NCBI GenBank assembly: GCA_017427545.1
Contig: JAFRSO010000005.1
Location: 1 to 36,586 of the forward strand
Reading direction: 5' to 3'
Source of the DNA: Selenomonadaceae bacterium
GTDB lineage: Bacteria; Bacillota; Negativicutes; Selenomonadales; Selenomonadaceae
Length of the DNA stretch: 36,586 nt
The translations under genes and the position numbers were made by a program. Each line of letters begins with the position of its first letter. Position 1 is the first letter of the stretch. Of the stretch, positions 15,335 to 24,026 are shown one piece after another. The notes beneath the pieces are model-generated. The model did not search any database, was not told where the DNA came from, and saw nothing but the letters and a program-made list of their open reading frames with translations.

Positions 15335-16947
15335 AATTCGCCGAAAGAAATTTCAGCTTCAAACATTCTGTTCCACGGGAAACGCACACGAATATTATCA
15401 TTGCCCTTGAAGTTCGGCAAATTCCTCTGCGCAAAACTCTCCAACAATAACGCGCAAGTCTCCGCAGTCTCATCACGCTTGCCGTCCAAAACTTCGTAGC
15501 GACCGTCTCCGGCAAGCCAGTTGAGTTGAGCCGCGCCAATTTGTCGAATATTCGCCTGATAAGCCCAGTCGTCAAGATATCGGCGCAAAAGTAATTCGTC
15601 AACGGAATTGTCCTTCATGCGCGTCGTCAAAATTCCCTCACTCAATGCAAAGCCGCTGGCATTAGTCGGAGTATTCCAGCCCGCATAAGCCTGCAACTTG
15701 AACAGAATATCGCGCTGCTTGAGCTGCTCCATTAACGCGTTATCCGAACCATTTGCAAAGGCGATGTCGGCTACGATAACTTTGCGCCCCTCATCGATAT
15801 AATCTTGCACGGTGTCGACAAAATATTTCGTGCCCTCGCGAAGGTTGCCGTTATTAATCGGATTGTCCGCCTCGAAAGTCTCGCCGTCAGGATTCGTGTT
15901 GACTGCAAGTATAAAATCCGCGCTGCTCTCGTCGTCAACCACAGTTGCTCCCGCTACACCAATCGCCGCACGAATTGAATCGTCAATCGGCTCATCGGAG
16001 TAGGAAGGGATTGTCTGTGCACCGCGTCCCCAGTTGTACTTGACAAAAATTTTCGGCGAAGTTTTAGCCCGCTCATTGACTGCCCGCGCCAAAAGTAACA
16101 GCCCGAATTCATCAATGCCCGCCGTCGTCAAATATTTTTTGCTGCCGATTTTCCTGCCGTACTCCAAAAGCTTGCGGCCTTCATTGTGCGTCTGTGAAAA
16201 CGGCGCGTTATCATCTCGACCGAGCAAAAGATAATCGAACGTGTTATTTTTTGTGTAGTCGATTAATTTTTTGTTCGCGGCAAAATTTTTCTCTCGACGC
16301 CCCATCCAATCTTCAATCGCCTTCGTAGGAATCAGCCGCTGCAGAAAATTGAACTCCTTAATTTCACGCGGCGTCAAGCCTTCCAACTCCTGCTTGTCCA
16401 TGAGTTCCGTCAGCCGAAAAATATTCGTGCCGTAATAACGATAATAATCCGGCTCCTCATATCCCGACGCCAAACCGGTACGCGGCGTGCGCATGATTGA
16501 GCCGAAAACATACAGTGGCAATTTTTTATGCTTCCTGCGAAACTCCGTAAACAAATCAGCCCGCGCTAAAACTTCATCGCCGTCATAATCATGCTTGCGG
16601 GAACCTACGAGACTGCCATAAAGTAACGAGTCCGCCGAAATGACTGCCGCGGTTAAATCTTTTTTGGCATTTTTGTTGAGCCAATCCCAAAGTAAATCCG
16701 GGTCGCCAACATTTTCACGATTGCCTAAAAGTTCTTCGGGCGGCGAAATTATTTGAATCCCGGCCTTTTCCAAAACCTCAATTGTCTGTCCGTTGACAAT
16801 CGGTCTGCTGTCATGCGGTATGTACAAAATTTTTTCCGGAACAACTTTTTTCTTCGCCGCATAACCCTGCGCGCCCGTGATTAAAATCATCAAGCTCAAC
16901 AGGACACATGCGACGCCACGCAATAAAAATTTTCTAATCACTAACAC
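15331..16947 (-). CDS. DUF4127 family exported protein
   Basis: A protein of about 538 residues with the DUF4127 signature at the start of the mature part (ILYIPHDSRPIVNGQTIEVL, then SADSLLYGSLVGSRKHD). The function of this family is not established to my knowledge. The N-terminus has a signal peptide (hydrophobic VACVLLSLMILITGAQGYA). I place the start at the GTG at 16947, 13 bases after the DUF2225 stop; the GTG at 16941 is an equal candidate and a longer frame overlaps the upstream gene. The stop TAG is supplied by array i. Close spacing with DUF2225 and the C69 peptidase suggests one operon. Confidence 0.8.
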   Translation of the reverse strand: MLVIRKFLLRGVACVLLSLMILITGAQGYAAKKKVVPEKILYIPHDSRPIVNGQTIEVLEKAGIQIISPPEELLGNRENVGDPDLLWDWLNKNAKKDLTAAVISADSLLYGSLVGSRKHDYDGDEVLARADLFTEFRRKHKKLPLYVFGSIMRTPRTGLASGYEEPDYYRYYGTNIFRLTELMDKQELEGLTPREIKEFNFLQRLIPTKAIEDWMGRREKNFAANKKLIDYTKNNTFDYLLLGRDDNAPFSQTHNEGRKLLEYGRKIGSKKYLTTAGIDEFGLLLLARAVNERAKTSPKIFVKYNWGRGAQTIPSYSDEPIDDSIRAAIGVAGATVVDDESSADFILAVNTNPDGETFEADNPINNGNLREGTKYFVDTVQDYIDEGRKVIVADIAFANGSDNALMEQLKQRDILFKLQAYAGWNTPTNASGFALSEGILTTRMKDNSVDELLLRRYLDDWAYQANIRQIGAAQLNWLAGDGRYEVLDGKRDETAETCALLLESFAQRNLPNFKGNDNIRVRFPWNRMFEAEISFGEF

Positions 16948-16960
16948 TAACCACTTTCTG

Positions 16961-17641
16961 CTATTTTTTTCGACCGGCACGCATATCTCCCCATAAATCA
17001 CGCGCCTTGTCATGAATTCGGGGTTCACGCTCCCGAACGCCCTTATCACTTATCAGCCGCGAAAGATACGTTGTAGCCTTTTTATCGTCGCCGATTCTGT
17101 GACAAATTGCCGCCACAAGATACATCACGGCATTATCAGTCAGCTCGCCTATCGGAAAACTTTCGCGCATCAAAGCATCTTCGTAATTCTCCGCCGCCTT
17201 AGTGAGAAATTCTTTTTCCTGATCCCAATCGCCCGCTTCACGATAAATCCACGCCAACTGATGAGCATATTTCGCCTTCTTCGATGACTTGCCGTGAATC
17301 AAATCCAAAAATTTCAGTGCCAGGCGAAAGGCCGTCGAAGCATTGCCAAGCGTGCGTTCCTCCGTGAACGGAATTTTGATATTTTTCGTGAGGAGAACGG
17401 CTCGCAAAATCACCAAGTGACGGTCGGGCATTTTCGTAGTAAAAGTTTTTTCGTCCGCCGCAAAACCGCAATGTTCACAGACCCAAATCGTGTAGTAGTA
17501 GGGGTTGAAGTCGGCGTAGTGAATGCAAGCGTCATCGTCGCGTTTCACAACCATAATCCTCGAACGCGTCTTGACCACTCGAAATTTTTTCTCACATATG
17601 GGACAAACTTTTTCAACGACAAAAGTTTTTCCAACAGCCAT
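16961..17641 (-). CDS. DUF2225 domain protein
   Basis: A 226-residue soluble protein with two CXXC pairs, CPIC at about 18-21 and CEHC at about 55-58, between them RIMVVKRDDDACIHYADFNPYYYTIWV, the DUF2225 signature. The cysteines probably bind zinc. The C-terminal two thirds are helical with TPR-like spacing (YAHQLAWIYREAGDWDQEKEFL). Function not established. AGAAGG precedes the ATG. It lies 24 bp after the C69 dipeptidase stop and 13 bp before DUF4127, so it belongs to that operon. Confidence 0.85.
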   Translation of the reverse strand: MAVGKTFVVEKVCPICEKKFRVVKTRSRIMVVKRDDDACIHYADFNPYYYTIWVCEHCGFAADEKTFTTKMPDRHLVILRAVLLTKNIKIPFTEERTLGNASTAFRLALKFLDLIHGKSSKKAKYAHQLAWIYREAGDWDQEKEFLTKAAENYEDALMRESFPIGELTDNAVMYLVAAICHRIGDDKKATTYLSRLISDKGVREREPRIHDKARDLWGDMRAGRKK

Positions 17642-17665
17642 AGCATAACCTTCTAAAGTTTAAAA

Positions 17666-19162
17666 TTAATACTTCGTCAGAGCTTCGGGCAAATACTGTT
17701 CGTCATATTTGACGCCCGCGCCGCCGTTATATTCAATCAAAAGTTTTGTGTAAAGATTTTTCCAATCATCAAAGATTTTAAGCGCATTTTGATTCAACTT
17801 CGCGGCAAATTTTTCCTTCGACAGATTACGCGACGACTTGACCAGCTCAAGCGAATTTTTTTCGGATTGATTAACCGCATTGCTAACCGTGCCGCCTAAA
17901 GAATTCCAATAGCTGCGACTTAAAGCCGTGACTTGATTGGACGCCCAAAACATTTTGGAATCATCGTATTTATTTTTGAGCGCAAAATTGTAAGCGGCGG
18001 GCATTTTCGCAACGGTGAACGGCACGAAAGGATTTTCAAGAGCCGTATTCGTCGAGAGCCAAAAAATCGGCGCGGGCAACTTGTCATTGACTTGCGCAAT
18101 GTATGCGTAACGCGTATCCGCCGTAAGAATCGCCCGCTCACTATTTTCTGTGTAATCATACGGCGAACCGTGCCCGCCCGCAGTGTTTTTCGTCGTCATG
18201 TCAAATTCGGTGCCTTGATAATAATCGCGGTACAAGCTCATAATGTCGGTTATCGCCAACTTTTTATCGGGCTTAACGCTAAGCGGATAATAATCAGAGT
18301 CCCAGCCGCTGACTGTGGGTGAAAGTTTAAGCGACGGCGCAACGGTATCCAGTCCACGCCACACGCGCCGCATTGAATAATACGGATGGGCAATTTCTTC
18401 GGCTTGCAGAGATTTTACCCAATCCAAATTTCCCTGCTTGTCATAAGCTGTCCAACCGAGTTCCTCCAACATCTGCGGCAATTTCGGATTGAAAATTTGA
18501 TTCGGGTCGCCCTCTCTTATGGCGTGAATTCTAAGCTGATTAGCGGCAATGGAAAAATGCCCGTCAGGAATCTTTTCGGCAATCCATAAGCCGCCCTTGC
18601 CGGAAGGCGTCGGTTGCATTTCAAAAAGCCAGCCCTCGTTCTTATCGGCAACAAACATTGACTTTGCCTTGCCGTAAATCCCGTACTCGTCGACAAGCTT
18701 GCCCATAAGCTTAATTGCTTCCCGCGCAGTTTTGCAACGTTCCATAGCCACGCGCCCAAGTTCAGACGCATAAAAAATTCCGCCGCCTTCTTTATAGGGA
18801 ATTTCCGGTAGCCTGGCGCATAAGTCGGTACATTCGGCAAGCATCAAGCCGTGTTCGTTCATGGCGGGATAATCAGCGTCGATATAAGCGTAAGTGTGCT
18901 CAACTTCGGGGATATGACCAATCGCCTTTGTATTGGCGGCACCGGTATAAACGGGGCGAAGACTTCCCTTCTTGTGATTTTTCGCGGGCACAAAGACGGT
19001 ATTAGGGTCGTTGTCAAATCCGTCGTCACAATGCGAAACGAAAACATTGCCGTCCGCCGACGCGCCCTTAGTCACAAGCATAATCGTACAAGCTTCGGCG
19101 TCAACATTCACCAGCGACAAAGCTGCTAAGCCAACGGCAAGCTTAGTTAGAAATTTTTTCAT
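17666..19162 (-). CDS. C69-family dipeptidase, exported
   Basis: A 498-residue Ntn-hydrolase-type dipeptidase. The signal-like N-terminus (KKFLTKLAVGLAALSLVNVDAEA) leads straight to CTIMLVTKGASADG, where C25 is the expected autocatalytic nucleophile at the new N-terminus. Further family motifs are AGGHGSPYD and DLCARLPEIPY. It releases dipeptides from short peptides, probably in the periplasm. GGAGGT lies 7 bases before the ATG. It opens the C69-DUF2225-DUF4127 run and follows array j. Confidence 0.9.
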   Translation of the reverse strand: MKKFLTKLAVGLAALSLVNVDAEACTIMLVTKGASADGNVFVSHCDDGFDNDPNTVFVPAKNHKKGSLRPVYTGAANTKAIGHIPEVEHTYAYIDADYPAMNEHGLMLAECTDLCARLPEIPYKEGGGIFYASELGRVAMERCKTAREAIKLMGKLVDEYGIYGKAKSMFVADKNEGWLFEMQPTPSGKGGLWIAEKIPDGHFSIAANQLRIHAIREGDPNQIFNPKLPQMLEELGWTAYDKQGNLDWVKSLQAEEIAHPYYSMRRVWRGLDTVAPSLKLSPTVSGWDSDYYPLSVKPDKKLAITDIMSLYRDYYQGTEFDMTTKNTAGGHGSPYDYTENSERAILTADTRYAYIAQVNDKLPAPIFWLSTNTALENPFVPFTVAKMPAAYNFALKNKYDDSKMFWASNQVTALSRSYWNSLGGTVSNAVNQSEKNSLELVKSSRNLSKEKFAAKLNQNALKIFDDWKNLYTKLLIEYNGGAGVKYDEQYLPEALTKY

Positions 19163-19178
19163 GATACTACCTCCGTTG

Positions 19179-19250
19179 TAAGGAACAAGTGGTAAGGAAC
19201 AAGGAACAAGTTTAAAATCAAATCCCTTGTTCCTTATTCCTTGTTCCTCA
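19179..19250. repeat. Heptad array j (AAGGAAC / TTGTTCC), inverted arms
   Basis: TAAGGAACAAGTGGTAAGGA and AACAAGG units, centre TTTAAAATCAAAT, then CCTTGTT, CCTTATT, CCTTGTT, CCTC. The malQ stop TGA (19248-19250) is inside the right arm. Confidence 0.9.
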
Positions 19251-22200
19251 CCTTAAATATTTGTTGCACAGAGCCTTGAGCTTATCAGCTTCCGCCTCGG
19301 ACAAATAATCTGCCTTGAGCCGCCAGCCCCAATTCGTTCCGACTGTGCCGGGAGTGTTCATGCGATTGCGGCTGTCGAGTTTCAAAATATCTTGCATGGG
19401 AACGATAGCGAATCTTGAGTTCGACGCGTAAGCAAATTCAATCAGCTTCTTGCAAACGTCATCGGGGTGGCGAACATCAGCACCAATCAGCGCAGCAATC
19501 GTCGCCTTTGAATCGTTGTCAACGTCCTCCATAAACCAACCGACCGTCGTATTGTTATCATGCGTGCCGGTGTAAGTTATCGAATTTTCCGGCGGGACAA
19601 ATCCCATGCGCCCGTACTCGTTGAAGTGCAACTCGAAATGCAAAACCTTCATGCCGGGGAAGCCGCAATCTTCGCGGAGAGTGTCAACCGCGTCGGTGAT
19701 TATGCCCAAATCCTCGGCAACAATTTGCGCGTCGCCAATTTCCTTGCGAATCTCCTTGAAGAAATTCAAGCCGGGGCCTTTAATCCACTCGCCGTTAATT
19801 GCAGTCTTAGCGTCGCCGGGTATCGACCAATACGACTCGAAGGCGCGGAAGTGGTCAACGCGTACAATGTCGACCAACTCATAAATCCGCTTGAAGCGCA
19901 ACTTCCACCACTTGTACTTAGTCGCCTTCATCTCGTCCCAATCGTATTGAGGATTGCCCCAAAGCTGACCCGTCGCGCTGAAATAATCGGGCGGAACTCC
20001 CGCAACTTTTTCGGGATGACCTTCCTCGTCAAGCTGGAATTCTTGCTGATTCGCCCAAGCGTCCGCACTGTCCGCTGAAACGAAAATCGGCATGTCGCCC
20101 ATAATTTGAATCCCGCGTTCAAGGGCGTATTTGTGGAGCTTGTCCCACTGCTGCTCAAAGATGAACTGCTCAAACTCCGTGAATAAAATTTCGTCGTCAA
20201 GTTCTTTCTTGAGGGTGGCGAGAGTTTTTTTATCACGCTGCTTAATTTTGATATCCCACTCAATCCAATACGCGCCGCCATTTTTCTGCTTAATTGCCGC
20301 GAACAACGCGTAATCTTCCAGCCAATATTTTTGCGCCGCGCAGAAAGTTTCAAAGTCTTTCTTGAGGGCGGAATCTTTCTTCAGCCGAACTTTGAAGTTC
20401 TCGAACGCCTTTTTGAGCGCAGTAGTTTTGAGCTTGTCGACGGCCTCGAAGTCAACGAATTTTGCCTTGCCGAGTTTGAGCGGAACTTTAACGTCGCCTT
20501 CATTGAGCAGCCCGTCCGCAATAAGCCCGTCGATTGAAATTATCATCGGATTGCCCGCGAATGCTGACGGCGATTGATACGGCGAATAACCGTAGCCGAC
20601 GGGATTTAGCGGCAGAATTTGCCAGATTGATTGCCCCGCCGATTTAAGATAATCGACAAATTCAAACGCCTCTTTGCCCATGTCGCCGATACCGTATTTT
20701 GACGGCAGGCTCGTCGGGTGAAGGATAATTCCTGCGCGGCGGTCGTAATTTTGTTGTTGCGGGACGTGGTGTAATAAAATTCCTTCAAGCGGCGCAATCG
20801 TAAATGTGACGCGTCCGCGAGTGACGGGATATTTTTTCTTCGGATTGTCGGGTTCAAAAGCGTCAACGAAAAGTCCGTTGGCAATGTCGCTCACGTCGAA
20901 GGAAACTTCCTTGCTGCGATTTTTGGAGCGATTGAACGCCACGAGATAAATATCATTTTCCGCCGCATGACCGAAAACATCATGGCTGTCACGAATCACG
21001 CGGGCATATGCAACAATATCACCTTTCGACGGCAACGGTAAAAGTTCGCCCGTCTGCAAAGCCATTTTCTCATTGCGGAGTTTGATAAATTTTTTATACG
21101 TCGCTAAAAGTTCTTGATCGCCGCCGCCCCAAGGATAAGGTCTGCGATTCGTCGGATCTTTGAAACCCTGCATGCCGATTTCGTCGCCGTAATAAATGCA
21201 CGGCACGCCGGGATATGTCATCTGCCACAAAGCCGCCATCTTCAAACGAGCCTTACCGAGTTTTTCAGCCGCCTCATCAAGCTTGAACCGCGATTGCTCA
21301 TAATAGGGCATTTGGTCGTAGTAGGGAGCCTCGCCAAAAATCGTGACGGGGCGCATAATATCATGGCTGGCGATTAAATTCATCATCGCGTAGAAATTTT
21401 CTTTCGGGTAATTTTCGCGCAAACTCTCCATGCGCCGCATACAAAGTTCACCGTCAATCTGCCCCAAAATAAAATCAAAGATATGCGCCCTCAACGGATA
21501 ATTCATCGCCGAATCCATTTCATAGCCGCAAAGATATTGCCGTTGAACGCCGTAAGCAATTTTATTCGACGCGTCCTCCCAAACCTCACCGATCATGACG
21601 GCTTCGGGATTAATTTTCTTCAGCTCGGCGAAAAATAATCTGCTGAACTCGGCGGGCAATTCGTCAATAACATCAAGCCGCCAACCGCTGATACCTTCGC
21701 GCATCCAATGCTTGAGGACGCTGTCTTTGTCGCGGATAATAAAATCCATGTAGCTCGGAGTTGTCTCGCGGACGTTGGGGAGTGTCGGGAAGTTCCACCA
21801 GCTGTCATAATCCGTCGGATAATTTCTGAAGTCGTACCATTCGTAATAGGGCGAATCCTTCGATTGAAATGCGCCAACGCTGTCATATTTGCCGTTGCGG
21901 TTGAAGTAAATGCTGTTGCTGCCCGTGTGACTGAAAACGCCGTCGATTATGATTCGGATACCCTTGGACTTCGCAACGTCGATTAAATGTTTGAAGTCTT
22001 CATTCGTGCCGAGGATAGGGTCAATCTTGTGATAGTCGCCGGTGTCGTAATGGTGATTGCTCTCCGATTCGAAGACGGGATTAAAATAAATCGCGCTGAT
22101 TCCCAGCTCCTTGAGATAGTCAAGCTTCTTTTCAATGCCGCGAAGATTCCCACCGAAAAAGTCATAAGCAACAATTTCGTTACGGTCAGTGTCCTTGAAG

Positions 22201-22724
22201 TAAACGGGATCATCGCTCCAGCTGGCATGATAAACCGCGCCTTCCTTAGGGATAATTTCGTTGCCGTCGCGATAAAATCTGTCGGGGAAAATCTGATACA
22301 TCACGGCGTGCTTAAACCAATCGGGAGTTTTCGCGCCCTTTTGATAGACCGTAATTTGGAAGGCTGGCGGCAAATGATCATAAAGTTCACCGACGCCGCC
22401 TAAAAGTTCGGGATTGTTGCCGTAGTAGTAAGTTCTGCCGCCGGTAACGATTATGAAATAGTACCAGAGCAGGCCGCCTTTATCGGGCATTTTGACGACG
22501 AGTGAATAAAATTTTTCTTCGGACTTTTCGCCGTCGCGGGTGGAAAGATTTGACCACTTTTCGCCGGCACCCTCCTCCCACGTATGCAGGAGAACTTGCT
22601 TGATAACGGCGTCGGTTTTAATCGTAATTCCGAGCCGTATACTTGAGCCGGCTTCAGCTGCCCCGACCGTTGAGCGGTAGTAAATGTTCTGCGAGTTGTG
22701 CAGGACGTTTTTCTTATCAATCAT
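19248..22724 (-). CDS. malQ: GH13-GH77 fusion: alpha-amylase-type hydrolase plus 4-alpha-glucanotransferase
   Basis: 1158 residues. N-terminal beta domain (1-130), then a GH13 barrel of the neopullulanase/cyclomaltodextrinase type: DGVFSHTG, nucleophile D351 (GWRLDVIDELP), acid-base E380 (MIGEVWED) and D455 in ASHD, where most family members have NHD. A beta domain runs to about 655. GH77 starts near 662 (RAGIILHPTSLPSKYGIGDMG) with VDHFRAFESYW, VAEDLG and GTHDNNT. It would hydrolyse and rearrange alpha-glucans of the cytoplasm; no signal peptide is present. The stop lies in array j. It follows the GT92-like pair by 21 bp, so the three probably share a transcript. Confidence 0.93.
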   Translation of the reverse strand: MIDKKNVLHNSQNIYYRSTVGAAEAGSSIRLGITIKTDAVIKQVLLHTWEEGAGEKWSNLSTRDGEKSEEKFYSLVVKMPDKGGLLWYYFIIVTGGRTYYYGNNPELLGGVGELYDHLPPAFQITVYQKGAKTPDWFKHAVMYQIFPDRFYRDGNEIIPKEGAVYHASWSDDPVYFKDTDRNEIVAYDFFGGNLRGIEKKLDYLKELGISAIYFNPVFESESNHHYDTGDYHKIDPILGTNEDFKHLIDVAKSKGIRIIIDGVFSHTGSNSIYFNRNGKYDSVGAFQSKDSPYYEWYDFRNYPTDYDSWWNFPTLPNVRETTPSYMDFIIRDKDSVLKHWMREGISGWRLDVIDELPAEFSRLFFAELKKINPEAVMIGEVWEDASNKIAYGVQRQYLCGYEMDSAMNYPLRAHIFDFILGQIDGELCMRRMESLRENYPKENFYAMMNLIASHDIMRPVTIFGEAPYYDQMPYYEQSRFKLDEAAEKLGKARLKMAALWQMTYPGVPCIYYGDEIGMQGFKDPTNRRPYPWGGGDQELLATYKKFIKLRNEKMALQTGELLPLPSKGDIVAYARVIRDSHDVFGHAAENDIYLVAFNRSKNRSKEVSFDVSDIANGLFVDAFEPDNPKKKYPVTRGRVTFTIAPLEGILLHHVPQQQNYDRRAGIILHPTSLPSKYGIGDMGKEAFEFVDYLKSAGQSIWQILPLNPVGYGYSPYQSPSAFAGNPMIISIDGLIADGLLNEGDVKVPLKLGKAKFVDFEAVDKLKTTALKKAFENFKVRLKKDSALKKDFETFCAAQKYWLEDYALFAAIKQKNGGAYWIEWDIKIKQRDKKTLATLKKELDDEILFTEFEQFIFEQQWDKLHKYALERGIQIMGDMPIFVSADSADAWANQQEFQLDEEGHPEKVAGVPPDYFSATGQLWGNPQYDWDEMKATKYKWWKLRFKRIYELVDIVRVDHFRAFESYWSIPGDAKTAINGEWIKGPGLNFFKEIRKEIGDAQIVAEDLGIITDAVDTLREDCGFPGMKVLHFELHFNEYGRMGFVPPENSITYTGTHDNNTTVGWFMEDVDNDSKATIAALIGADVRHPDDVCKKLIEFAYASNSRFAIVPMQDILKLDSRNRMNTPGTVGTNWGWRLKADYLSEAEADKLKALCNKYLR

Positions 22725-22745
22725 CGGATCATCTCCCTTTTCTAT

Positions 22746-24011
22746 TTAAATTGAAATTAGTAATCTTTGCAAGGTTTGAAGATTTTTATAGTCTCTCCAC
22801 AGCTGGAAAATTTTTGCGGCGTCAATCATTGCCGGCAAAAGTCTCAACGAAAAAATCTGAAGAATTTTTTTTGCCAACGGAAAAGGTCGCGCTAAAATTT
22901 CGGGCAAAACCTCAACAAATAATTGCAAGTCGGCATAAGTCAACACGCCGTCTTTGCAAAGCGTCCGATAAATCCAAGCCAGTGCAAATTCTTCAGCTGA
23001 CCTTTCGCCGATTTTTATTTGAAACTTTTCCGCCACAGCTCGACACGTCAAAAAAGTTTCCAGCTTCCCGATTAAAAATTCTTCCGGCACATTGAACGGC
23101 GAATATTGCGTCAGCGTCTCGACCAAAGTTTTTTCAATGCGGCCAAATTTTTCAGCATCATTCGCGAGAGCAAAATTTTCTGCGCGGGCAGCACGATATT
23201 TTAAAATGCTGTCGTCAAAAATTTCGTTGCGGTCGTAATCAAAAAATCCTTTCATATTGTAAGGATTATTATTCATGACGCACGAACCTTTAGGCATTTT
23301 CTTCAGCGCGTATTCTTCCTTGGACTTGGTGAAATAATGATTAATGACAATTTTATCCGTGGCAATCGGATAGCTCGTGATGTATAAAGTTTTGACGCCG
23401 TTTGAGTTTATCGAATATAACTCTTGAAAATAATACGCGTAATGGGGACTCCACCAACAATCCACCGCGCGAGGATTTACAATGCTTTTTATGGTTGTGT
23501 TACCAATCATGCTGTCTTCGGATAAAATAACATGCCAATCATCGGGAGCACGCCGCGTAAATCTTTCCAAAATGCCGCGAGAATAATCAGCCTTTTGATG
23601 ACCGTTGGAGCCGAAGCATTGCCAATTAATTCCCAACGCCGCAGCATTTGAATCACGCGATAAAATTTCGTCGATAACTTCAACAACGGGGCGATTGCTT
23701 TTCGGGAAAATAAATTCGTCCAAATCAATGAAGGCCATATATCGACACTCGAAGCGGTGTTTGTTAATGGCGTCGTTGTAAGCGGGATACATCATCAACT
23801 TGCCCGGCCAATCAGTCAGCGTAACCAAATTTTTCTCGACGTAAGGAGCAAGCACTTCCGCATAATCATCGGTGCTGTCATTGTTGTAAAGATAGAAATG
23901 TTCGACGCCGGCCAGTAAATGATAATCCAGCCACTCTTTGAGATAACGACCCTCGTCTTTGAAAATCGCCACTACTGCCAAATCATACAGGAACAAATTT
24001 TTATCGACCAT
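22746..24011 (-). CDS. GT92-like glycosyltransferase, copy 1
   Basis: A 421-residue GT-A fold protein of the GT92/DUF23-like group: AVVAIFKDEGRYLKEWLDYH, then HFYLYNNDSTDD and MAFIDLDEFIFP with a DXD-type acidic pair, and INWQCFGSNGH. Such enzymes transfer a sugar from a nucleotide donor; the donor and acceptor are unknown. No signal or membrane segment is apparent. The ATG at 24011 has GAGGTGA upstream and gives MVDKNLFLYD, matching copy 2. It lies 15 bp after copy 2 and 21 bp before malQ. The middle third and C-terminal tail differ from copy 2, see findings. Confidence 0.82.
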   Translation of the reverse strand: MVDKNLFLYDLAVVAIFKDEGRYLKEWLDYHLLAGVEHFYLYNNDSTDDYAEVLAPYVEKNLVTLTDWPGKLMMYPAYNDAINKHRFECRYMAFIDLDEFIFPKSNRPVVEVIDEILSRDSNAAALGINWQCFGSNGHQKADYSRGILERFTRRAPDDWHVILSEDSMIGNTTIKSIVNPRAVDCWWSPHYAYYFQELYSINSNGVKTLYITSYPIATDKIVINHYFTKSKEEYALKKMPKGSCVMNNNPYNMKGFFDYDRNEIFDDSILKYRAARAENFALANDAEKFGRIEKTLVETLTQYSPFNVPEEFLIGKLETFLTCRAVAEKFQIKIGERSAEEFALAWIYRTLCKDGVLTYADLQLFVEVLPEILARPFPLAKKILQIFSLRLLPAMIDAAKIFQLWRDYKNLQTLQRLLISI

Positions 24012-24026
24012 GCAAATCACCTCGAA

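Noticed and set aside
15331..17049. DUF4127 start at 17049
   Set aside because: It would overlap the end of DUF2225 by 89 bases and put 34 unrelated residues before the signal peptide.
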